A stretch of DNA of 64,000 nucleotides from Sorangium cellulosum. GTDB taxonomy: Bacteria; Myxococcota_A; Polyangia; Polyangiales; Polyangiaceae. The stretch's first letter is position 1. Each line of letters opens with the position of its first letter. The position numbers and the translations under genes are program-made. Location: NCBI RefSeq assembly GCF_002950945.1, contig NZ_CP012673.1, positions 2,232,001 to 2,296,000 of the forward strand, in the 5' to 3' direction. Positions 28,373 to 36,404 of this stretch are shown one piece after another. The notes below the pieces were generated by a model that worked only from the letters and a program-made list of their open reading frames with translations, made no database searches and was not told the origin of the DNA.

Positions 28373-31300
28373 TCACGCCTGGACCGTGAGCGTGGCCAGG
28401 ATCTCCTGCAGAGTGCTCGGATCACACGGCTTGATGAGGTGCATGTCGAAGCCGGCTTCCAGCGCACGACGCCGATCCTCCTCCTGGCCATAGCCGGTCA
28501 GCGCGATCATCAGCGAGGGCGAGATGCCCGTGTCCCCTTTGAGGGCTCGCGCCACACCGTATCCATCCATGCCGCCGGGGAGACCGATGTCACACAGGAT
28601 GACCTCCGGCCGGAACGAGCGGGCCGCTCTCACACCGGCATGGCCGGACAGGGCGACCTCGACCCGATGGCCGTCCATGCTGAGGAGCGCCTGCAGGGTC
28701 TCGGCGGCGTCCTGGTTGTCCTCGATGATCAGGATGCGCAGCGACCTCGAGCCGACGCCCGGCGGCGGCGCGGCACGCTCGGGGGACGACTCGGGTCCGC
28801 AGGAGAGCGGCAGACGGAGGACGATCTCGGTCCCCTGACCGATGCCCGCGCTCTCGGCCGACACCGTGCCGCCGTGGAGCTCGATCAGGCCCTTGACCAG
28901 CGCAAGCCCCAGACCGAGCCCGCCCCGGCTGCGGTCCAGGCTCCGATCGGCCTGGCTGAACGGCTCGAACATGCACCCCAGCATCGCCGGATCCATCCCG
29001 ATGCCCGTGTCGCGGACGCGGATGGCCGCGGAGCCCTCCGGCGTCGCCGACAGCATGACCGTCACCCGGCCCCCGGCGTCGGTGAACTTGTGGGCATTGT
29101 GCAGCACGTTGCTGACCGCCTGCGACAGCCGGGTCGGGTCGCCGGAGACCCAGGCCGGCTCGGCCAGCACCTCCAGCTCGAGCGACAGGCCGCTCGCCTC
29201 CAGCGTGCTGCGGTAGTCCTCGGCGGTCTGCCGGAGCAGCTTGGACACGTCGCAGCGCTCCTTGCGAAGCTGGATCCTCCCGCGCGCCACGCGCGAGACG
29301 TCGAGCAGGTCATCGACCAGCCGGGTCATGTGCGACGCCTGCCGATCGATCACGCCGCACGCCCGGACGAGCGACGGCTGCTGCCCCGCGACGCGCCGCA
29401 GGAGCTCGACCGCGTTGCGGATGGGCCCGAGCGGGTTGCGCAGCTCGTGCGCCAGCATCGCCAGGAACTCGTCCTTGCGCTGGTCCGCCTCCTTCAGCCT
29501 CGCCTCCGCACATTTCTGATCGTGGATATCCGTGGAGGTGCCATACCACCGCACGATGTCGCCCTCCGGTCCGCGGACAGGCACGGCCCGGCCCAGGTAC
29601 CAGCGGTACTCGCGGCCGGCGACACCGCCGAAGCGGTATTCGATCTCATAGGGTTCGCCGGTCACGACCGCTCGGTGCCACAAGGCCAGGCACCTCTCGC
29701 GATCGTCCTGGTGCAGGCAGGAGATCCAGCCCTCACCGAGCCCCTGGGTCTCCGTCGTGCCGGTGCGCTCGCGCCACTGGCGATTGAAGTAATCGACATG
29801 GCCGTCGGGGCCCGCCGTCCAGACGATCTGCGGCATCGCGTCGGCCAGCTCCCGGAACCGCGCCTCGCTCTCGCGGAGCGCGTCGGCGATGCGCTTCCTC
29901 TCCGTGATGTCGTGGGCAGCGCTGATGACGAGCCGCCTCCCCGCCGCGTCTTTCCCGAGCGGCGCGCCGCTGAACACCCACGTGCGCCGGTCGCCGCTCG
30001 CCGTGGTGACGGTGAACTCGTCCTCGATCGGTTGGCCCTCCATGCCATAGATTGCCTCGATCGCGGCGCGCACGACGCCCTTCCGGGGGCCGTATGCCCT
30101 CTCGGTCCACGCGGCGACGGTGGGGAGCTCCTCGCGGGTGTACCCGCTGAGGGCCAGCCACGCGCGGTTCATGTTGATGATCTGCCCGTCCTCGGCGTGA
30201 ATCATCATGGGAAACGGGGCCGCCATCACGGCGCGGCGGAGCCGCTCCTCGCTCTCCTGCAGCAGGAGCTCCGCGTTCTTGCGCTCGGTGATGTCGATGA
30301 TCGAGCCGATGTAGCCGAGGTACTCGCCGCGCGGGCCGAGCCGCGGCGACGCCGAGTCGAGGCACCAGCGGTACTCGCCGTCGCTGCGACGCACGCGAAA
30401 ATCCATCCTGTAGGCCTCGCCCCGCCCGCTGGCCCGCAGGAACGCCTCCGCTGCCGCCGGCCGATCCTCGGGGTGCACCGCGTCGAGCCAGCCGAGGCCG
30501 AGGGCGGCCGACTCGGGCTGCCCCGAGAAGTCCAGCCAGCTCCGGTTGACGTACGTGCACGTCCCGTCGGGGTCCGTGATCCAGATCATGACGGGCGCGT
30601 GATCCGCCATGTTCCGGAAGCGCGCCTCGCTCTCGCGCAAGGCCAGCTCGGCGAGCTTCCGGGCGGTGATGTCGCCGAGCACGCCCGTCATCCGGAGCGG
30701 CCGCCCCTCGTGGTCGCGCTGCACCAGCCCGCGACTGTAGACCCAGCGCTCGCGCCCGCTGGCGTCGAGGATGCGGTACTCGCAGGAGTAGTCCGTCTCC
30801 CCGCGCAGCGCGCTCTCGACCTGCGCCCACACGGCGTCCCTGTCGTCGGGGTGCACCAGCCGGAGGAAGCCGTCCAGGCTGCTCCCGAGCTGCGCGTCGC
30901 TGACGCCCACGTGCTCGAACGCCTCGCGCGACCAGAAGACGCGTCCGCTCGGCACATCCCACTCCCAGATGCCGAGCTGGCCGCCCTCGAGGGCCAGCCT
31001 GAGCCGCTCCTCGCTCTTGCGCAGGCCCTCCTCGGCGCGCCAGCGGACGGTGACGTCGCGCCCCGTCTCCAGGACGAGCCGCCGACGCTCGCTCCCCTCG
31101 ATCGTCTCGACGAGCCGCATCCGGCTCTCGAGCAGGAGCTGCCGACCATCGCGGGTCGTGTGCTGGAGCTCGCCCGCCCAGCGGCATTCGCGCTCGAGCG
31201 CGCTTTCGATGTGCGAGAGCGGCACCGGGAACACGGTGGACAGGAGAGCGTGGCTCGACCGCCCGATGGCTTCACGCGCCGGGAAGCCGTAGAGCTGCTC

Positions 31301-31519
31301 GGCTCCAGGGCCGAAGTACACGATGCCGCGCGTGCCGCCGAGCTCCCAGGCGAAGGCAACCTCGCTGACCTCATCGAGGAGGGCCGCCTTCAGCTGCAGC
31401 TCATCCGCGACCGGCCCCCTCTTGCAGGGGTCGTGCGTCGGGAAGGTCTCGGCCATGACACCGCTCGCCGCCCCCCGGTCCGGCGAGGTGCAAGGACGCT
31501 CCGGCATCACCTTCAGCAC
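28373..31519 (-). CDS. Hybrid histidine kinase with five PAS domains and a receiver
   Basis: Predicted 1048-residue soluble sensor kinase. The start is the GTG at 31519 with AAGGAGAG 4-5 nt upstream. Five PAS/PAC repeats fill residues about 40-670; each ends in an ITxRK/ITERK-type PAC tail (last one DIHDQKCAEARLKEADQR). The HisKA phospho-acceptor is His691 in LAHELRNPLGPIRNA. The ATPase domain has NVLHNAHKF (N box), DTGIGM (G1) and GGLGLGLALVKGL. A C-terminal receiver carries Asp977 (ILCDIGLPG) and Lys in HLIKPCD. No membrane segment is seen, so the signal is cytoplasmic (redox, light or ligand). No separate response regulator lies next to it. Confidence 0.95.
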   Translation of the reverse strand: MLKVMPERPCTSPDRGAASGVMAETFPTHDPCKRGPVADELQLKAALLDEVSEVAFAWELGGTRGIVYFGPGAEQLYGFPAREAIGRSSHALLSTVFPVPLSHIESALERECRWAGELQHTTRDGRQLLLESRMRLVETIEGSERRRLVLETGRDVTVRWRAEEGLRKSEERLRLALEGGQLGIWEWDVPSGRVFWSREAFEHVGVSDAQLGSSLDGFLRLVHPDDRDAVWAQVESALRGETDYSCEYRILDASGRERWVYSRGLVQRDHEGRPLRMTGVLGDITARKLAELALRESEARFRNMADHAPVMIWITDPDGTCTYVNRSWLDFSGQPESAALGLGWLDAVHPEDRPAAAEAFLRASGRGEAYRMDFRVRRSDGEYRWCLDSASPRLGPRGEYLGYIGSIIDITERKNAELLLQESEERLRRAVMAAPFPMMIHAEDGQIINMNRAWLALSGYTREELPTVAAWTERAYGPRKGVVRAAIEAIYGMEGQPIEDEFTVTTASGDRRTWVFSGAPLGKDAAGRRLVISAAHDITERKRIADALRESEARFRELADAMPQIVWTAGPDGHVDYFNRQWRERTGTTETQGLGEGWISCLHQDDRERCLALWHRAVVTGEPYEIEYRFGGVAGREYRWYLGRAVPVRGPEGDIVRWYGTSTDIHDQKCAEARLKEADQRKDEFLAMLAHELRNPLGPIRNAVELLRRVAGQQPSLVRACGVIDRQASHMTRLVDDLLDVSRVARGRIQLRKERCDVSKLLRQTAEDYRSTLEASGLSLELEVLAEPAWVSGDPTRLSQAVSNVLHNAHKFTDAGGRVTVMLSATPEGSAAIRVRDTGIGMDPAMLGCMFEPFSQADRSLDRSRGGLGLGLALVKGLIELHGGTVSAESAGIGQGTEIVLRLPLSCGPESSPERAAPPPGVGSRSLRILIIEDNQDAAETLQALLSMDGHRVEVALSGHAGVRAARSFRPEVILCDIGLPGGMDGYGVARALKGDTGISPSLMIALTGYGQEEDRRRALEAGFDMHLIKPCDPSTLQEILATLTVQA

Positions 31520-31789
31520 GTCTCTCCTTCGAGCCGGACGGCTCGACCGATGGGCCAGGGCCCGCCGATGAACATCGTGAGCTTTTTGTCCGCCCTCAGC
31601 GCAGCTGCAAGCGCCGGGGTGCGATCGTCAGGAGGAGGTCTTCGGAATTCCAGGCAACCTGAGCGGCCCTGGCGAAAAGGAGATCAGGAAGCCTGAGGTG
31701 GACCGGGCACAGCGGCTCCATCCCCCACCTTCCCGGAGTTCCTGTGGACCTTGAAAACACGCCGATGGAGCACCAGCCTCAGCAGGTCT

Positions 31790-34249
31790 TCAGTACAGGA
31801 CGAAGAGCTGGTACGACCCGAAGTCCACCGGGGTGCGCCCGCTCACGGTGATGGATCCCAGGCTCCCTCCCGGCTGGTTCGAGAACAAGGAGGCACTGGC
31901 GCCATCCCCGTCGCCCGTGCACGTGCCGAGTCCGCCGGAGCACTGGAACTGGACCGGATTGCAGGCATCCTCCGCCGTCTTGATCGTCATCGGGAACTCC
32001 GACAGACCGCAGGACGACACCAGGGCGCCTCTGCCCGGGCAGAGGGGGATATAGTACCTGTCCTCGGGGCTGCTCGGCCCACACGCGGACACCTCGGGGA
32101 TCGGCGCTCCGGTGGAGTCGCCGCGGACAAGGCCGCTGGTATCGACGACCCCGGCGCCCTCGCCGAGGCAGGTGGTGTGCTGGTACTTGAGGCGCACCGT
32201 GCCGGAGGCGCCGGCGTGTGCGGCCTTGACCACGACCGTGTAGGTCCCCGCGGGGAGCCTGGCCGCGAGGCTCGCGCCCGGCAGGAAGTCGCCGCAGGTG
32301 TCGTTCGCGCACCCGACGGGCGCGCCGGCGCAGCCCTCGCCCGGGAGCACCGCGATCACGGTGTCGAGGTCCGACTCCAGGGTGCTCAGGTACACGGCCT
32401 CCTCGGACGGCAGCGTGAACCGGAAGAACACCGCGCCGCCCTCGCCGCCGCACGGCAGCGCCACGTCCGACGGGCTCGCCGCATCGATCTGCGCGGCGTA
32501 GTTCATCGAGTCCGTGAGCTCCCCCGCCGTCTCGCAGCTCTCCGCGCCCGGGAGCGGGGCGCAGCCGTCGTCCGGGATCCCGTTGCAGTTCTCGTCGACG
32601 CCGTTGTCGCACACCTCCGTCATCGGGATGATGCACCCCGAGGAGCAGCCGTTGTCCGGGATCTCGTCGCAGTCCTGATCGATGAAGTCCCCGCAGATCT
32701 CCGGCCGGGGCACGCAATCCTGGACCGCCGGGACGTGCACCGGCACCTCGACCACGTTGTTCTCGGTCGACTGCTCGTAGATCACGCCGGTCGGGTTGAC
32801 GGCGACGCGGAGGGTGTAGTCCCCCTCGGGCACGTCCGTCACGTCGACCCACTGGCACGACGTGCCGACGCCGTAGATGTCGGCCCACCCGGCGCTCAGG
32901 AAGTTGCACCCCGCGCTCCCTTCGCCCGGCGAGCCCTGCGGCTGCGGGTTCGCGGGATCGACCGGATCCATGTCCAGGAGGCAGAACGCCTGCTTGTGCC
33001 CCTGCGCGACGACCTCACCGTCCGCGTCGAGCAGCTGGTAATCGGTGAACTCCTTGAAATGGAAGTGCCCGTGGCACTGCGCGTACTCGAAGAGCGGGTT
33101 GTCGAACTCGGAGCCAGGGTTGAGGTGGCCGGGCCCGGCGTTCTCGATGCGCCCCTCGAACTGGAGGAGGTGCCGCCGGCCGGGGCCGCCGATGCACCCT
33201 TCCATGATCTCGCAGGCGTCCGCGGCGAACGTCTGGTACGAGAACTGGACCGTGTCGACGATGCGCTCCGCGTTCGGGCGCAGGTCGGGCACCATGCAGA
33301 CGCCGGCCCTGCACTCGTGGCCGCCCGGGCAGCACGCGCCGCCGCACATCGTGCCGTCGCAGGCGGGGTAGTCGACCGGGAGGACCACCACGTTGTTGTC
33401 GAAGCGCGCCTCGGCGAGGGTGTGGTCCGGGTTGACGGTGATCTCCAGATCGTAGAGCCCGGCCGGCACCCCGGTCACGTCGAGGGCGTTGCACGCGACC
33501 GTCCCGGGCTGCGCGACGTGGTCCCCGGGGCCGAGGCCCTGCGCGTCGCAGCTGAACTGGCCGCCGGGCATCGCGACGCAGCGCGCGTCGAGCGCGCCCT
33601 CCGCGACCGGCGCGCCGCCCCGCAGGAGGCGCGCGCGGAAGAAGCGCGGCACGACGTAGCTGTCCTCGCAGAAGTTCGGCGCGAACACGTCGCTCTCCGA
33701 CGGCGTACCCAGATCGAGCGGCACGTCGCCGGCGTTCCGGAGCGAGACGTTGAAGCGCAGGAGCGCGCGCCGCCCGCTCCCGCCGACGCAGCCCTGGAGC
33801 GCCTCGCACGTGTCCTCGCCCACGTTCGCCATGGCGAACGTGACGGGCTCGTCGCCGAGCGGCTCGAGCACGAGGTCGGCCGCCCTGCAGCTGCCGTCCA
33901 CACACGCTGCGCCCGGGCTGCAGCACGCCGCCTCGCCGCAGGCGCGTGTGTCGTCGCACGCGGCCGCGCAGCCCGACGGATTGCCCTCGGCGTCGATCTG
34001 GCACCGGGCGCCGGCGGGACACACGATGTCCGAGCCCTCGCAGCGGACCCCGGCCGGCGCGCCGCCGCCCTCGCCGCCGCCGCCGCTGCCGCCGGTGCCG
34101 CCGTCGCCGCCCGCTCCGGCGCTGCCGCCCTCTCCGGTGCTGCCGCCTCCTCCCGTGCCCTCGGGCGGCGCGGCCGGCGCGCCGTCGCCGCACGCGGCGA
34201 CCGCCGCGAGCCATGATCCCATCACCAACACGTCAACGAGCTTCTTCAT
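31790..34249 (-). CDS. Lysyl-oxidase-like lipoprotein with tandem modules, MopE repeats and PPC domain
   Basis: Predicted 819-residue exported lipoprotein. The ATG at 34249 gives a signal with lipobox V-A-A-C. A Gly-rich tether (about residues 30-65) leads to two Cys-rich CCxxGxxC knots, each followed by a LOX-type module. The second module (about residues 315-500) has the copper site CHGHFHFKEFTDYQLLD, then GHKQAFCLLD and a CQWVDVTDVPEGDYTLR end, as in lysyl oxidases. In the first (about 100-290) the matching place reads NFCEDSYVVPRFF with no His, so it is dead. MopE-type metal-binding repeats (VCDNGVDENCNGIPDDGC) and PPC-like beta domains complete the protein. The likely role is oxidation of lysines or amines at the cell surface or in the matrix; activity is not proven. 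Confidence 0.82.
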   Translation of the reverse strand: MKKLVDVLVMGSWLAAVAACGDGAPAAPPEGTGGGGSTGEGGSAGAGGDGGTGGSGGGGEGGGAPAGVRCEGSDIVCPAGARCQIDAEGNPSGCAAACDDTRACGEAACCSPGAACVDGSCRAADLVLEPLGDEPVTFAMANVGEDTCEALQGCVGGSGRRALLRFNVSLRNAGDVPLDLGTPSESDVFAPNFCEDSYVVPRFFRARLLRGGAPVAEGALDARCVAMPGGQFSCDAQGLGPGDHVAQPGTVACNALDVTGVPAGLYDLEITVNPDHTLAEARFDNNVVVLPVDYPACDGTMCGGACCPGGHECRAGVCMVPDLRPNAERIVDTVQFSYQTFAADACEIMEGCIGGPGRRHLLQFEGRIENAGPGHLNPGSEFDNPLFEYAQCHGHFHFKEFTDYQLLDADGEVVAQGHKQAFCLLDMDPVDPANPQPQGSPGEGSAGCNFLSAGWADIYGVGTSCQWVDVTDVPEGDYTLRVAVNPTGVIYEQSTENNVVEVPVHVPAVQDCVPRPEICGDFIDQDCDEIPDNGCSSGCIIPMTEVCDNGVDENCNGIPDDGCAPLPGAESCETAGELTDSMNYAAQIDAASPSDVALPCGGEGGAVFFRFTLPSEEAVYLSTLESDLDTVIAVLPGEGCAGAPVGCANDTCGDFLPGASLAARLPAGTYTVVVKAAHAGASGTVRLKYQHTTCLGEGAGVVDTSGLVRGDSTGAPIPEVSACGPSSPEDRYYIPLCPGRGALVSSCGLSEFPMTIKTAEDACNPVQFQCSGGLGTCTGDGDGASASLFSNQPGGSLGSITVSGRTPVDFGSYQLFVLY

Positions 34250-34549
34250 GTGCACCTGCGACGAGGAACGGACGGGCTGCGCGGCGCGCCCCGCGTGCCC
34301 CGCGGCGCACCGCCGAGAAAGCACGGCACTGTAGAAGGGCGTGTGACGGAAATCAGCACCTCCGAGCCGGCGCGCAGGATTCCGGCGCAGAGGACGATGT
34401 GTGGGATGAGGCGCTCCCGAGGTGCGCCGGCGCGTTCTACCTGCTCGTGGCGTGTTCGCCTCGCCGGTGAGCGACGATCGGTCCCCTCGGGAGGAGCTCG
34501 GGCGACGAGGTGTCAGCAGATCCGGAAGCGCTGGCGGTGCGGCCGCCGG

Positions 34550-36361
34550 TCAGGGACTCGGCAGCGGCCAGGGGAGGGCCGCGGGGACGGCGCCGAAGTT
34601 CCTCATGAAAACGAGCTGCGCGGAGCTCGCAGGATCGGAGGAACCCCAATCTCCCAGGAGGACCGCGGCGTACCAGTGCGACGGCAGGGATCCCGAGAAG
34701 CTCCGCGTGGCGTCGGCCGAGCCGGCCGGTTGAACCCCGAACCACTGCCGGTCGGCGGCGCGCGGCGCCGCGAGGGGGACGCCGGCGCTGGCGCTCGCCG
34801 ATGTGTACGCGACGCCCGTGAGCACGGGTGTAAACGTGTCGCCTCGGGTCCCATCGGCGTTGATCGACCAGTGGCCGAGGGCCACCGAGGGGGCCGTCGC
34901 CGAGGCGTTGATCAACATGACGCGCGGATCGGTGAACGTCCCGGGCAAGTCCGGCTGAATTTTCCACAGCGTGAGCTGAAGCGCCCTGTCGCCGGTCTCT
35001 CCGGTGGTGCCGAGCAGGCCTCCCAGGTAGATCGCGCCGGGGTCCAGCGGGCCGGTCCGCAGATCGTCGAGCACCACGGCGTCGCCCGAACCCCCGCCGC
35101 TCCCCCCCTCGCCGGCGCCGGAGCCGGGCGCGACGAGCGAGAGCGTCGACTCACCCGGCGGCAGATCGGTATATGTCGGCGCCTGCGCATACCTCAGGTT
35201 GATGGCGACCCGCTCCGTGCCCGAGTACACCTCGAGGGGCGACGGCGTGGGCGGCGGCGATGCGTGGAAGAGGTAGACGAGCGGATCCCGCTTGACGACC
35301 ATGGCAGGCGAGTCGTCCCCCGCCGGGACGACGAGCAGCCCGTGCGCGCGCGCGTCGTCGACGACGCGGGTCGGCTGCCCGGTCTCGATGACGAAGTACG
35401 ATCGCCCGGCGACGAGTGATCCCGCGGGGAGCGAGAACGGCGCCTGCCCGGTGGGACCGAAGGCCCTCGGCGCGGTGACCGTGATCGAGCGGGTCGCCAG
35501 GGGTGCGAGCAGGCCTTCCGGGGCGCTCGCGCTGAACCCGTCGAGCGCCGCGGCGGCGGCGGCGCTCCGGTCGATGTGGAACGATTTCGGATTCCACGAG
35601 TTGGAATCGGCGTTCACGAAGCGCAGGGCGACCTCGCTGCACGAGGGCCTCGTGAACCTCTCTTCTGCGATGAGGAGCCGCGGCGCCGCCGTGTCCGTCG
35701 TCCCCACGACCCCGACGGCCACGATCGTGTAGCGCGCCCCGGCGGCGACCGTCAGCGGATCCGCCGAGATCGCGAGCGCGTCGCCTGCTCCGGCGCCGCC
35801 GGCGCCGCCGGCCCCGCCGCTCGCCTCATCGTCGCTCCGCGCCGAGAAGGTGATCGCGCCCGCCGCGACCTCGGCGTACCTCGTGACGGACGCGGCGACC
35901 ATGCCGGGCGACACGGCCGCCACGTCGGGTATCGGCGCCCCGTTCACGTACAGGCGGAGCGCAGGCGGGTCGTCGACCCCCACCGGTTTGTTCGTGAAGT
36001 TTGGCAAGAGGGCGTTGATGAACCGGACCTTGGGTTCAGGGTCGGTGTCCGGCGGCAAGCCACACTCCACCGGATCGCCGCCGCCGGCGCCGCCCATGCC
36101 GCCGGCGCCGCCCATGCCGCCGGCGCCGCCGCCGGCGCCCCCGCCCCCGGCGTCACCCCCGCCGGCACCGCCCAGGCCGCCCAGACCGCCCCCGCCGCCC
36201 TCAGCGCCACTGCTCGACGACGCGCTGGCGCTCGTGGTCCCGGTCCCCCCTGTGCCTTGCCCCTCGGGGGGTGAGGCACCGTCGTCCCCGCAAGCGTTCG
36301 TGAGGACCGAAAGCCCGCCCAGCGCACCCATTACGATCAGCCATCGTTGACGTGTCTTCAT
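34550..36361 (-). CDS. DUF4397-type surface lipoprotein
   Basis: Predicted 603-residue lipoprotein. The ATG at 36361 gives a signal with lipobox T-N-A-C at about residue 24, then a long Gly/Ala/Met tether (about 30-95). DUF4397-like beta units are seen at VRFINALLPNFTNKPVG with LRLYVNGAPI, ALRFVNADSNSWNPKSF, PLVYLFHASPPPTPSPLEVY and VMLINASATAPSVALGHW. These resemble the VRFIHASPDAPAVDVYVNG core of the family. The function of DUF4397 is unknown; it is usually an extracellular beta-sandwich. The gene follows the four-haem cytochrome gene by 43 bp and precedes the lysyl-oxidase-like gene by 300 bp, all on the same strand. Confidence 0.75.
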   Translation of the reverse strand: MKTRQRWLIVMGALGGLSVLTNACGDDGASPPEGQGTGGTGTTSASASSSSGAEGGGGGLGGLGGAGGGDAGGGGAGGGAGGMGGAGGMGGAGGGDPVECGLPPDTDPEPKVRFINALLPNFTNKPVGVDDPPALRLYVNGAPIPDVAAVSPGMVAASVTRYAEVAAGAITFSARSDDEASGGAGGAGGAGAGDALAISADPLTVAAGARYTIVAVGVVGTTDTAAPRLLIAEERFTRPSCSEVALRFVNADSNSWNPKSFHIDRSAAAAAALDGFSASAPEGLLAPLATRSITVTAPRAFGPTGQAPFSLPAGSLVAGRSYFVIETGQPTRVVDDARAHGLLVVPAGDDSPAMVVKRDPLVYLFHASPPPTPSPLEVYSGTERVAINLRYAQAPTYTDLPPGESTLSLVAPGSGAGEGGSGGGSGDAVVLDDLRTGPLDPGAIYLGGLLGTTGETGDRALQLTLWKIQPDLPGTFTDPRVMLINASATAPSVALGHWSINADGTRGDTFTPVLTGVAYTSASASAGVPLAAPRAADRQWFGVQPAGSADATRSFSGSLPSHWYAAVLLGDWGSSDPASSAQLVFMRNFGAVPAALPWPLPSP

Positions 36362-36404
36362 TGTCTCAGATCTCCGTGTAGGGCGTCGCACGCGCCGGAG
36401 CGGG

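Noticed and set aside
24379-31696. Very long plus-strand open frames (1336 and 1363 codons)
   Set aside because: They are antisense to the M16, PAP2 and histidine kinase genes and have Arg/Gly/Val-rich composition without motifs; high GC makes such frames common.
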